NCBI GenBank assembly: GCA_030038395.1
Contig: JASHOZ010000033.1
Location: forward strand, 1 to 56,767
Length of the DNA: 56,767 bases
Source of the DNA: Nitrososphaerales archaeon
GTDB taxonomy: Archaea > Thermoproteota > Nitrososphaeria > Nitrososphaerales > Gagatemarchaeaceae
Reading direction: 5' to 3'
The notes below the pieces were generated by a model. That model saw only the letters and a list, made by a program, of their open reading frames with translations. It made no database searches and had not been told where the DNA came from. Each line of letters starts with the position of its first letter. The first letter of the stretch is position 1. Both the position numbers and the translations under genes were made by a program. Shown here one piece after another: positions 8,331 to 16,259 of the stretch.

Positions 8331-9539
8331 ATGCGTGTCGTCGCAGACCTCCAGCTCCACTCGAAGCATGCGTTGGCAACAAGCAAGAACATGGACCTCG
8401 AACACATCGCTGAAGGGGCGAGGGCCAAGGGCCTCGACCTCCTCGGGACGGGAGACTTCACGCATCCTGAATGGCTCGCCGAGCTGAAAGCGAAGCTCGA
8501 GCCTATCCCAGGGACGGGACTGTTCTCCTTCGGCGGTGTGACATGGATGCTCGCCGGCGAGGTGAGCAACGTCTACCAGGAGGGCGGGAGGGTGCGCAAA
8601 GTGCACCACCTGCTCTACGCCCCAGACTTCGATGCGGTTGACCAAGTCAACGATGCTCTCTCGGGCTTCGGCGACCTGGCTTCGGACGGCAGACCGGTAC
8701 TCAAGGGGCTCGGCTCCGCCGAGCTCGTGGAACGCGTCGTCTCAGCATGTCAGGAGGCCGTCGTCATCCCTGCTCACGCATGGACGCCCTGGTTCGGTCT
8801 GTTCGGTAGCAAGTCGGGGTTCGACTCATTGCGGGAGTGCTATCAAGACCAGACCCAGAGGATCTTCGCAGTAGAAACGGGTCTGAGTTCCTCTCCGCCT
8901 ATGAACTGGCGGCTGTCCTCTCTCGATGGCGTCGCGCTTGTATCGAACTCTGACGCGCACTCCCCCAACCCGTGGAGGCTCGGCAGGGAGGCTAGCGTCT
9001 TCGATATGGAGAAGCCGAGCTACCGCGAAGTCTTCGACGCGATCAGGCAGCGTGACAGGCGCCGTTTCCTCTATACGATTGAGGTCGACCCAGCATACGG
9101 GAAGTATCACCTCACTGGGCACAAGAAGTGTGGCGTCTCCGCAGCTCCAGAGGAGGCAAAGCGGCTGAGGAACATATGTCCGAAGTGCGGGCGGCCCATG
9201 ACAGTCGGCGTACTCCAGAGGGTCGACGAGCTGGCCGACCGTCCCGACGGCTTCACTCCCGAGGGCGCAATTCCCTTCAAGACCCTTCTTCCACTTTACG
9301 AGGTCATATCACTCGCGGCGGGAGTGAACCGTCTTTATGCCGCGAGCGTACTGGAAGAGCAAGACAGGCTGATTCGCGCGTTTGGCAGCGAACTCTCGGT
9401 ACTTCTTGAGGCCCCTCCAGAGAGTCTCGCACGCCATACCAAGCCTGAGATAGCGCGCGCGATCACTGCCGTTCGGGATGGCCGTCTAGCCTTCAAACCG
9501 GGCTATGACGGAGTGTACGGAGTCCCGTCACTTGGCTAG
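8331..9539 (+). CDS. Endonuclease Q-type PHP-domain nuclease
   Basis: 402 residues from ATG 8331. The N-terminal PHP domain has the metal-binding residues of the polymerase and histidinol phosphatase fold: D6 and H10 in ADLQLHS, D42 and H45 in GTGDFTHP, then IPAHAWTPW and SNSDAHSPNPW. A zinc-binding insert follows (GHKKCGVS ... ICPKCGRPM), with HKxCG and CPxCG in the arrangement known from EndoQ. EndoQ nicks DNA on the 5' side of deaminated bases (uracil, hypoxanthine) and abasic sites in archaea. The neighbouring divergent alkyladenine glycosylase supports a damaged-base repair role. A longer reading from 8274 has no family support. Confidence 0.88.
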   Translation: MRVVADLQLHSKHALATSKNMDLEHIAEGARAKGLDLLGTGDFTHPEWLAELKAKLEPIPGTGLFSFGGVTWMLAGEVSNVYQEGGRVRKVHHLLYAPDFDAVDQVNDALSGFGDLASDGRPVLKGLGSAELVERVVSACQEAVVIPAHAWTPWFGLFGSKSGFDSLRECYQDQTQRIFAVETGLSSSPPMNWRLSSLDGVALVSNSDAHSPNPWRLGREASVFDMEKPSYREVFDAIRQRDRRRFLYTIEVDPAYGKYHLTGHKKCGVSAAPEEAKRLRNICPKCGRPMTVGVLQRVDELADRPDGFTPEGAIPFKTLLPLYEVISLAAGVNRLYAASVLEEQDRLIRAFGSELSVLLEAPPESLARHTKPEIARAITAVRDGRLAFKPGYDGVYGVPSLG

Positions 9540-9554
9540 CCCGCGGCGCGGTCC

Positions 9555-10061
9555 CTAGGAGGGTTTCCGCTTGTTGAGCATGTGCTCGACTTTGGGATAC
9601 AGGTGCTCTGCCATCGCGGAGCGGGGGATTCTAGCTGCCAGATAGACTTCGTGCTTCTTGCTGTACATCAGCATGATTTTGGCCCGTTTGTACGCGAGGA
9701 GGATGAAGTCGATTTTCCCATACCACCTTTCCGCCTGGGCAGTTGCCTCGAGGAAAACAGTGTCCAGCACGCCGAGCCTCTCCCGCGTCTGGTTCTCAAT
9801 CCGCACTCTTGCTTCGTACTTCTCGGAGAAGGCGTGGGAGAGCGTCTCTCCCTTCTGATTGAGCACCACGACCCATAGGAAGGATGGGTCTGCCGCCAGG
9901 ACCTCCTTCCCCAAGGCCTCGGGGGTCTGCAAGTCGAGGCATCCGTTCTGCGCCGCTACAAAAACGCTTGGCGCGGCGCTCCCCGTCGCTGGCGCCACCG
10001 CTCCCCGGCCTTCTATCCGAGCCTGGTCCCATACACTTGGTGCGCTCGGTCTCGCGAGCAC
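9555..10061 (-). CDS. Conserved hypothetical protein, roadblock/PAS-like size
   Basis: The conserved-looking part begins around LGKEVLAADPSFLWVVVLNQKG and runs to the C-terminus KVEHMLNKRKPS. The alternation of short beta-type segments (FLWVVVLN, IDFILLAY, EVYLAARI) suggests a small alpha/beta sensor-like domain, which I do not recognise. The frame stays open upstream through the tRNA-Trp gene, so the true start must be after 10097. I give GTG at 10061; TTG at 9932, just before QTPEALGKE, would give a more compact protein of 125 residues and may be correct. Confidence 0.55.
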   Translation of the reverse strand: MLARPSAPSVWDQARIEGRGAVAPATGSAAPSVFVAAQNGCLDLQTPEALGKEVLAADPSFLWVVVLNQKGETLSHAFSEKYEARVRIENQTRERLGVLDTVFLEATAQAERWYGKIDFILLAYKRAKIMLMYSKKHEVYLAARIPRSAMAEHLYPKVEHMLNKRKPS

Positions 10062-10096
10062 GTCCTCGGAGGCTCGCGGGGCGTGGATTCCCTGTG

Positions 10097-10263
10097 TGGG
10101 GACGGTCGGATTCGAACCGACGGTATACAGGTCTCTGCAGCTCCAATGCCTAATCATCCACGCTGCCGTGTCATCAAACTTGTGCGTTTGACCACTGGAG
10201 CCTGTCGCCTTGCCTGTCCAAGGAGGACCCCTCCACGGGGCATCCTGTCTGGGCTACGTCCCC
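10097..10263 (-). tRNA. tRNA-Trp(CCA) with two introns
   Basis: Acceptor GGGGACG (10263-10257) pairs with CGTCCCC (10104-10098), with discriminator A. The T-arm is GTCGG-TTCGAAT-CCGAC. The anticodon arm is ACAGG-CTCCAG/A-CCTGT, with CCA at 10198-10196. A 62-base intron (10194-10133) sits at the canonical 37/38 position. A second 31-base intron is in the D-loop (10248-10218, ends ambiguous because ACAGG is repeated at both borders). The spliced product is 74 bases with all expected stems. A TATA-like CCATAAAGCC lies about 30 bases upstream. Archaeal tRNA-Trp introns often carry a C/D guide RNA, but here only a box C-like TGATGA is clear. Confidence 0.9.
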
Positions 10264-10305
10264 GCACGCTCTGCGAGGGCGCTTCGCGGTGGCTTTATGG
10301 ATTCT

Positions 10306-11622
10306 TCAGATTCTGCCTTCCAGCATCTGACTGATGAGTCTCGCGAGCGCGGGCCTCCCGACCTCGGCGGCCTCAAACCTGACTCGGGCGACGGGCCTTT
10401 TGATTCTGATCATCTTCGTCAGGTCCGAAGGCGTTCCCAGGACCACGGCGTCGCACTCCACCCGATCAATGCTTCTTTCCAGTTCCTTGAGCTGCGCGTC
10501 GCTGTACCCGAGGGCAGGGAGGACTTTGCCGAGCTTGGGGAATCTATCGTAGGCGGTCCGTATCGAGCCGACCGCTTTGCTCCTAGGGTCGACCAGAGTG
10601 GCGCCGACGGACTTCGCGGCCACGGCGCCGGCGCCGATCGAAAGACCGCCATGCGTCACCGACGGTCCGTCCTCCACGGCGAGCACCCTCTTCCTCCTCA
10701 CGAGCTCCGGCCTATCGAGTACGGCTTCGGAGCGCGTCTTGACGATGACGGCTGTCGGGTTGAGGGCCCTGCAGTTAGACGCGAGTCGCTCGACCGCTTC
10801 CTTCGAGGCGATGTTGACCTTGTTGATGACGATGACGTCGGCCAGTCTCAGGTTGGTCTGTCCCGGGTAGTAGCCCGACTCGTCTCCTACTCGCAGGGGG
10901 TCTGTCACCACGACCGTGAGATCCGGGATGTAGAAGCTGAAGTCGTTGTTTCCGCCGTCCCAAAGGATAACGTCCCCTTCCCTCTCGGCCCTCTCGAGAA
11001 TCGCCCGGTAGTCGACCCCCGCGTAGACCACGAGGCCATTGTCGATGTGACCCTCGTACTCCTCCCTCTCCTCGATTGTCGCATGGAACCTGTCCAGATC
11101 TGCGTGCGTCGCGAACCTCTCTACCGCGACCGTGAGGTCCCCATATGGCATGGGGTGACGAACTACGACGGGCTTGAGGCCCTCCTTCATGATGATGCTC
11201 GCCACCTTGCGGCTCATGGTGCTCTTCCCCGCCCCCGTCCTCGTGGCCACGACCGCGACCACGGGCTTCTTCGATCTGATCATCGTGTCGCCGGGGCCGA
11301 GCAGGTGATAGCTCGCGCCCGCGGATTGGACGAGCGCGGCCTTGTCCATGACGTACTGGCTCGAGACGTCGCTATACGAGAAGTAGACGTCGCTCGCGCG
11401 GTTGGACTCGATCAGCCGCTTGAGTTCCTCCTCTGGCCTTATCGGGATTCCGTTCGGGTAGAGCTTTCCCGCGAGCGACGCGGGAAAGGTCCTGTCGGAT
11501 ATGAACGGAATCTGAGTCGCGGTAAAGGCGACCACCTGGTACTCCTCGTTGTCTTTGAAGAATACCAAGAAGTTATGGAAGTCGCGGCCCGCGGCCCCCA
11601 TGATGATCACCCTGCGTGCCAT
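10306..11622 (-). CDS. Cyclic 2,3-diphosphoglycerate synthetase family protein
   Basis: A 438-residue protein matching the cDPG synthetase family, which in methanogens and some other archaea forms the intramolecular phosphoanhydride of 2,3-diphosphoglycerate, a thermoprotective solute. The start RRVIIMGAAGRDFHNFLVFF is diagnostic, and a P-loop lies in VVATRTGAGKSTMSRKVA. Later motifs are DGGNNDFSFYIPDL, VINKVNIASKE (NKxD-like) and VLAVEDGPSVTHGGLSIGAG. Many archaea that do not accumulate the solute keep this gene, so the substrate here is not certain. It lies upstream of tRNA-Trp on the same strand. Confidence 0.85.
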   Translation of the reverse strand: MARRVIIMGAAGRDFHNFLVFFKDNEEYQVVAFTATQIPFISDRTFPASLAGKLYPNGIPIRPEEELKRLIESNRASDVYFSYSDVSSQYVMDKAALVQSAGASYHLLGPGDTMIRSKKPVVAVVATRTGAGKSTMSRKVASIIMKEGLKPVVVRHPMPYGDLTVAVERFATHADLDRFHATIEEREEYEGHIDNGLVVYAGVDYRAILERAEREGDVILWDGGNNDFSFYIPDLTVVVTDPLRVGDESGYYPGQTNLRLADVIVINKVNIASKEAVERLASNCRALNPTAVIVKTRSEAVLDRPELVRRKRVLAVEDGPSVTHGGLSIGAGAVAAKSVGATLVDPRSKAVGSIRTAYDRFPKLGKVLPALGYSDAQLKELERSIDRVECDAVVLGTPSDLTKMIRIKRPVARVRFEAAEVGRPALARLISQMLEGRI

Positions 11623-11716
11623 GGAGTTCAGGTGCTAGCCCCGACTCGGCGCTAAAAAGGGTCTTCGGCATGAGCGTCAGACCTTCCGCCTTCTGCGTGG
11701 TAACGAAGCGCTAGGT

Positions 11717-11989
11717 TCACAGACTCCACGGCTTTCCACCGTGGACCACGTTCTCGGGGAGACGGCTCTGCCACTTTTCCAAGAAGGCTAGGTCATCTTT
11801 CTTGTTCCGAAGGCTGTCAGGGAGCATGACGGGTATCTCCTCGACTATCGGGTAGTAGCGGCTGCACTGGGAGCAGATCAGGACCCCGTCCACAATCACC
11901 TCCCCGTTGACGTTGAATTCCAACATCTCGAGGGGATAGTGCTTGTCAATCGGACAGGCGAGAATGTCGAAGAGTTTCCGCTGCACGCC
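11717..11989 (-). CDS. Trm112-family zinc-binding protein
   Basis: 90 residues from GTG 11989. Two cysteine pairs mark the Trm112 zinc knuckle: the single-Cys ACPIDKHYPL at residues about 11-19 and CSQCSRYYPIVEEIPVMLP at 43-62. Trm112 proteins act as activating partners of several RNA and protein methyltransferases. The frame is open upstream, but only the part after this GTG matches the family. A TATA-like TTTTATACG on the minus strand at 12009-12019 is about 25 bases from the GTG, which supports a leaderless start. Confidence 0.8.
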   Translation of the reverse strand, partial: GVQRKLFDILACPIDKHYPLEMLEFNVNGEVIVDGVLICSQCSRYYPIVEEIPVMLPDSLRNKKDDLAFLEKWQSRLPENVVHGGKPWSL

Positions 11990-12008
11990 GCCCGGACGGG
12001 AGGAGAAC

Positions 12009-12019
12009 CGTATAAAACT
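12009..12019 (-). promoter_or_regulatory. TATA box for the Trm112-like gene
   Basis: The minus strand reads AGTTTTATACG about 20-30 bases before the GTG start at 11989. Confidence 0.55.
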
Positions 12020-12232
12020 CTCTGAGCGGCTTAGAAACGTTAATCTACCATGAACCCGGCTCTCAGACTCAGCCGGCCATAGCGCGCGGGTCCTACCCAG
12101 ACTCGTTCCGACCCTGGAAGTAAAACCGCGTGTCGTCACCGTGTTACTGAGTTCCGAGAGGACTCGGGAAGGGGTGATGCCGGCGCTCATTCATCAGCTG
12201 CTATTTTCTTCTTGCCCCCCATTTTCGGTAGG

Positions 12233-12242
12233 AACGTTTAAG
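12233..12242 (+). promoter_or_regulatory. TATA box for the DUF1512 gene
   Basis: AACGTTTAAG lies about 33-40 bases before the TTG start at 12275. The rest of 12020-12230 between the two divergent genes contains no gene that I can support. Confidence 0.5.
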
Positions 12243-12274
12243 TCCGAGTCGCAGTTGCCGATTTCCAAGAGTTC

Positions 12275-13411
12275 TTGTCTCTCATCTCAAGCATCGGCCT
12301 TCAGGGGCTGACAGGTCTCTCTTCGGGAGACACCGTGACGATCATCTACATCATATTCTTCATGGGCCTATTCGTGTTCCAGTTCGCCTTCGGGACCAGA
12401 ATCCAGGTCTACTTCGCGCTGAACGACATCGGAAGGGGCCTGAGCAAGCTCAAGGTGATGAAGGAGAAGTCAAGGAAGGAGGCGATAGACTACCTCGTCA
12501 ACGTCGGCAAGGCGGCGAATGACCCTTCACAGAGAGTGGACCAGTTCCTAGACTACGTGACGATAATGCCTGTGGGCATCGACCCGCAGGGCCTGGTCAA
12601 CAAAATCGACCATGTAGTCACCACGAACAACGACAGGGTGAGGGCAGAGGTGGGCGCGCTGGTGACCCAGAACAACCCGGTGACTGTCTCCATCTCAGAG
12701 AACCTCCTCGAGGTCGCGACCGCACTGAACATGATCCACAAGGTCGTCAGGCACTACTACATCCTCGGGAAGAAGACGAACTCATACTTCACGCTTATCC
12801 AGCTGCAGATGCTGATGCCCATGATCATCCAGGAGTCCGACGCCCTCCTGAACGCGGTCGATTCGTTCAAGGTGGGCCAGCCCGTGGGAGACGGCATCGG
12901 GCCGGTATCTGTCTCGAAGTTCATGGTGGGAAAGGAGAAGCGTGCGATCGCGAAGGACACCGTCATGGCGATCAGCGAGTACAAGGGGAGAAAGCTCTAC
13001 ATCGTAAAGGCCGATGGGCCAATGGCATACGTCGGGCAGCCAGGCGTTGCGATAAAGAAGATCGTGGAAGAGATGGGAGTGAAGCCCAGCGCAATCGTGA
13101 TGATAGATGCAGCCCTGAAGCTGGAAGGGGAGAAGACAGGAGAGATAGCGGAGGGCGTCGGCGCCGCGATAGGAGGAATCGGGGTCGAGAAGTTCCAGAT
13201 CGAAGAGGTCGCGACCACTCACAAGGTGCCCCTCTACGCCATACTCGTCAAACAGAGCATCCTTGAGGCGATAACGGTGATGAGGAAGGAGATCGCGGAG
13301 GCTTCGGAACGCGTGGTCCAGACCCTCCAGCGCGTCATCGAAGAGAAGACCAAGGAAGGCGACGACGTCGTTGTGGCAGGGATCGGGAACACGCTTGGTG
13401 TGGCCCAATGA
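12275..13411 (+). CDS. DUF1512 archaeal membrane protein
   Basis: A 378-residue protein of the archaeal DUF1512 family. One N-terminal transmembrane helix (about 22-40, VTIIYIIFFMGLFVFQFAFG) is followed by a large soluble part rich in helices and conserved motifs such as VTISENLLEVA and VGPVSVSKFM-like SVSKFMVGKEKRAIAKDT. The C-terminal half (DGPMAYVGQPGVAIKKIVEE, MIDAALKLEGEKTGEIAEGVGAAIGG) has repeated Gly-rich turns. The function is unknown; it is broadly conserved in archaea. The start is TTG. The next gene begins inside its last codons (4-base overlap), so the two are translationally coupled. Confidence 0.8.
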   Translation: MSLISSIGLQGLTGLSSGDTVTIIYIIFFMGLFVFQFAFGTRIQVYFALNDIGRGLSKLKVMKEKSRKEAIDYLVNVGKAANDPSQRVDQFLDYVTIMPVGIDPQGLVNKIDHVVTTNNDRVRAEVGALVTQNNPVTVSISENLLEVATALNMIHKVVRHYYILGKKTNSYFTLIQLQMLMPMIIQESDALLNAVDSFKVGQPVGDGIGPVSVSKFMVGKEKRAIAKDTVMAISEYKGRKLYIVKADGPMAYVGQPGVAIKKIVEEMGVKPSAIVMIDAALKLEGEKTGEIAEGVGAAIGGIGVEKFQIEEVATTHKVPLYAILVKQSILEAITVMRKEIAEASERVVQTLQRVIEEKTKEGDDVVVAGIGNTLGVAQ

Positions 13412-13611
13412 TGAGCTCTGTGCCGGCTACCGATAGGAAGTCCAAGCTTCTGGTCTATTCAATCGAAGAGTGCCCTGTCTGCGGCCAGAAGACCAAGAGG
13501 GCCTTCGCGGTCGGCGACTACGTCACGAAGGAAGCGGCGAAGTGCACGAAGTGCGGCAACCAGACCAGGGTGAGTCTGGTCTACGCCGAAAGCACCAAGC
13601 CGTCAGGTTAG
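13408..13611 (+). CDS. Small zinc-ribbon protein
   Basis: 67 residues with two CxxC knuckles, ECPVCGQKT and KCTKCGNQT, spaced as in a zinc ribbon. It overlaps the DUF1512 gene by 4 bases and the convergent map gene by 9 bases at its 3' end. It probably acts together with the DUF1512 protein, an inference from coupling. The target is unknown. Confidence 0.7.
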   Translation: MMSSVPATDRKSKLLVYSIEECPVCGQKTKRAFAVGDYVTKEAAKCTKCGNQTRVSLVYAESTKPSG

Positions 13612-14496
13612 GATGACCAGCCCGTCCTCATCTAGCGCCATCGTGTGCTCGAACTGCGCTACCGGGTTGCCGGAAGCTTCGACTAGGGTAGGATAGGACC
13701 TCACGAGCCTCTTCTTGACCAGCTGCTTGAGCATCTCGTTGACCTTCGCGACGCCGAACCTCTCTGAATACCAGCGCGGCGTGAACGGCAGTGTCTTGCG
13801 CTCGTTCCAGATGGCGTCTGCGAACTCGTCGAGCTCGCGGGCACCGGTCCTCTTCCTCACGACGACGGAGAAAATCGTCTGGGCGGGCCCGTCGACAACG
13901 TACCCGGCAGCAGACTTTGGGGTCAGGAATGGCTCTATCGCGAAGACGTCCCCCCTCTTCAACGACTGCATGCCAGGGACATAGATGTTAGGAATGCTCT
14001 TCCCCGCGTGGACGACATACCGGTCTAACGTGTGCCCGGTGAGGTTCTCGATTGTCCTGAAGCCTCGCTGGGACGCCTCTCTGTAGACGAGCCTCCCAAT
14101 CTCGCCCGTCCGCGTCTCCCGCTTCGCGGCTCCGATGGCCACTTCAAGGGCGCTCTCCGTCGCGTCGAGGAGATCCCGGTAGCCGGGGTTGAACGTGACG
14201 GTGGCGGCGGTATCGGTGACGTACCCGTCAATGTGGACCCCGAAGTCCACTTTGATCAGATCGTCTTCCTTGAAGGTCAGGCGGTCGTCGCCCTGGGGCG
14301 CATAGTGAGCCGTGACGTCCCCGACGCCGATGCCTGTCGGAAAGGCGGGTCTCCCTCCCCGCGCGGCGATTTCCTTCTCGACGTAAACGCAGGTCTCCAG
14401 GTAGCCTACCCCTGGCTTGACGAACGACTTGACGAGGGTTCGGACGTCGTTAGTTATCCTCCCAGCTCTCCTATACTGCTCCGGAACAAGCGTCAC
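13603..14496 (-). CDS. map: Methionine aminopeptidase, type II
   Basis: A 297-residue enzyme that removes initiator methionine from nascent proteins. The two-metal site is intact: D84 in IKVDFGVH, D95 in VTDTAAT, H155 in TGHTLDRY, E188 in AIEPFLT and E283 in QFEHTMAL. The insertion between the H155 and E188 motifs and the winged-helix-like block near 215-265 identify the type II (archaeal/eukaryotic) form. The length is normal. It is convergent with the zinc-ribbon gene and divergent to coaD. Confidence 0.96.
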   Translation of the reverse strand: MTLVPEQYRRAGRITNDVRTLVKSFVKPGVGYLETCVYVEKEIAARGGRPAFPTGIGVGDVTAHYAPQGDDRLTFKEDDLIKVDFGVHIDGYVTDTAATVTFNPGYRDLLDATESALEVAIGAAKRETRTGEIGRLVYREASQRGFRTIENLTGHTLDRYVVHAGKSIPNIYVPGMQSLKRGDVFAIEPFLTPKSAAGYVVDGPAQTIFSVVVRKRTGARELDEFADAIWNERKTLPFTPRWYSERFGVAKVNEMLKQLVKKRLVRSYPTLVEASGNPVAQFEHTMALDEDGLVILT

Positions 14497-14578
14497 TCTC
14501 TCACGAATCCTTTATCCAGTTGGGCGTCCCGGCGACCTTCGAGGTATTTCAACTGATTCGACGGGTGAGTAGCGACGG

Positions 14579-15052
14579 ATGAGATACAACACAGTCGCTA
14601 CAGGGGGGACGTTCGACCACATCCACAGAGGTCACATAGCGCTTCTGGAGAGGAGTTTCGCGGTGGGCGACACCGTGGTCATAGGCCTGACATCAGACGC
14701 CTTCGCCGCCAAAGAGGGGAAGTCCCCCGACCAGACATACGAAGAGAGGCTGGCGGCCCTCGAGCGCTTGATTCACGCGAAGTTCCCCGGTAGGAGATAC
14801 GTTGTTGCGAAGCTGGAGGACAACTTCGGGCCGGGGATAGCCTCGAAGGAAGTGGAAGCAATCGTCGTCACGAAAGAAACTGCGGCGAAGATTCCTATCG
14901 CGAACGCCCTGAGAGCGGAGAAGGGGTTCCCGCCACTCGAGGTCGAGGTGGTCGAACACATCCTAGCTCAAGACGGGAAGCCAGTCTCCTCCACGCGCAT
15001 AAGAAGGGGGGAGATCGACCCCGAAGGGAATGTCCTGAACCGTACGCGATAG
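14579..15052 (+). CDS. coaD: Phosphopantetheine adenylyltransferase, archaeal/eukaryotic type
   Basis: A 157-residue nucleotidyltransferase that converts 4'-phosphopantetheine and ATP to dephospho-CoA. The signature GGTFDHIHRGHIALL (T/HxGH class) is near the N-terminus, and the C-terminal SSTRIRRGEI corresponds to the ISSTxIR ATP-binding motif. The intermediate VVTKETAAK is typical of the archaeal branch. It precedes trpS by 58 bases on the same strand. Confidence 0.93.
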   Translation: MRYNTVATGGTFDHIHRGHIALLERSFAVGDTVVIGLTSDAFAAKEGKSPDQTYEERLAALERLIHAKFPGRRYVVAKLEDNFGPGIASKEVEAIVVTKETAAKIPIANALRAEKGFPPLEVEVVEHILAQDGKPVSSTRIRRGEIDPEGNVLNRTR

Positions 15053-15110
15053 CTGGCGGGCCTGAGCCCTCGAAAGGGATAATATCCAAACTGAGAAAGG
15101 CGACCGCGTT

Positions 15111-16241
15111 GTGGGCAAGGGAGAGCTCGACCCCTGGGGCTCGGACACCGTCAAGGACTACTCCAGGCTCCTCTCGGAGTTCGGAATCGAACCTGTCGCC
15201 CCTCTTCTCCCTCGCTTCAAGAAGCTGAGCCCCCACCTCAGCCGTGGGATAGACTTCGGACAGCGGGACCTCTCGCGGGTTCTGGACGCGATAGACGGCA
15301 ACAAGCCGTACGCGGTGATGAGCGGGATAAAGCCGTCGGGGGACTATCACCTCGGGACAAAGATGACCGCCGACGACATCATCTACTTCCAGTCGCTTTC
15401 GAAGAGAGCGACCGCCTACTATTCCATCGCCGACGTGGAGGCTTACAGCGACAACGGGCTATCCTTCAGGGAGACCGAGAAGACGGCCGTCCGACACGTT
15501 GCGGACATCCTCGCCCTTGGACTGGACCCTGACCGGGCCGTAGTGTACTTCCAGAGCCAGGAGATCAGGGTCATGCGGCTCTCGTCGATATTCTCTCGCG
15601 CCGTCACCATGAATATGCTGAAGGCAATCTACGGCGAGCGCCCGATAGGCCTGTACATGGCGGCACTTGTTCAGGCAGGAGACATCCTGATGCCGCAACT
15701 GCAGGAATTGGGCGGGCCGAAGCCTGTCCTCGTTCCTGTCGGCGCGGACCAGGACCCGCACATCAGGCTCGCCCGCGACTTGGCGGCGAGATACCACGAC
15801 GAGTTCGGGTTCATCTCTCCTTCTGCGGTCTATCACAAACTGATGCTCAGCCTTGCGGGCGACGCGAAGATGTCGAAGAGGTCGGAGACGACGCTCCTCA
15901 CGCTATCAGACACGCCGTCCGCCGCGTCGAAGAAGATCCTCAGTGCCTTCACGGGCGGGAGAGACACGGTTGAAGAGCAGCGGGAGAAGGGCGGGAGGCC
16001 GGAGATCTGTCCTGTCTACGACCTCTACAGGTTCCACTTCGCCCACGACGACGAACACCTGCAGCGCGTCTTCCACGAATGCACGAAGGGGATCAGGCTT
16101 TGCGGGGACTGCAAGCAGGAGGCTGCGAGCTTAGTCAAGTCTTTTCTCGTCGACCAACAAAAGCGCAGAGAGGCAATGACATCCGACGCGAAGGAACTTC
16201 TGGCCAGGAGCGCCAAGCATCTGGCGTCGGCAGGGAGGTGA
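15111..16241 (+). CDS. trpS: Tryptophanyl-tRNA synthetase
   Basis: A 376-residue class I aminoacyl-tRNA synthetase. The HIGH element is HLGT at 80-83 within KPSGDYHLGTKM, and KMSKR is at 253-257. GADQDPH before the KMSKR loop is the usual tryptophan and ATP binding segment of the archaeal/eukaryotic branch. GTG start at 15111 after a GC-rich leader. Its TGA at 16239-16241 lies in the strong purine stretch GGGAGGTGA that precedes pheS, so trpS, pheS and pheT appear to be one transcription unit. Confidence 0.95.
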   Translation: MGKGELDPWGSDTVKDYSRLLSEFGIEPVAPLLPRFKKLSPHLSRGIDFGQRDLSRVLDAIDGNKPYAVMSGIKPSGDYHLGTKMTADDIIYFQSLSKRATAYYSIADVEAYSDNGLSFRETEKTAVRHVADILALGLDPDRAVVYFQSQEIRVMRLSSIFSRAVTMNMLKAIYGERPIGLYMAALVQAGDILMPQLQELGGPKPVLVPVGADQDPHIRLARDLAARYHDEFGFISPSAVYHKLMLSLAGDAKMSKRSETTLLTLSDTPSAASKKILSAFTGGRDTVEEQREKGGRPEICPVYDLYRFHFAHDDEHLQRVFHECTKGIRLCGDCKQEAASLVKSFLVDQQKRREAMTSDAKELLARSAKHLASAGR

Positions 16242-16259
16242 AGCGGCTCGTCATCCTCG

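Noticed and set aside
10133-10194. Complete C/D box guide RNA in the tRNA-Trp intron
   Set aside because: Box C-like TGATGA is present but no CTGA box D; not enough to call a guide RNA.
10210-11655. Long plus-strand open frame of about 480 codons
   Set aside because: It is antisense to cyclic 2,3-diphosphoglycerate synthetase and has no family-like sequence; GC-rich codon bias creates it.
12150-12230. C/D-like motif TGATGA on the minus strand between the Trm112-like and DUF1512 genes
   Set aside because: A proper D box and second motif pair are missing.
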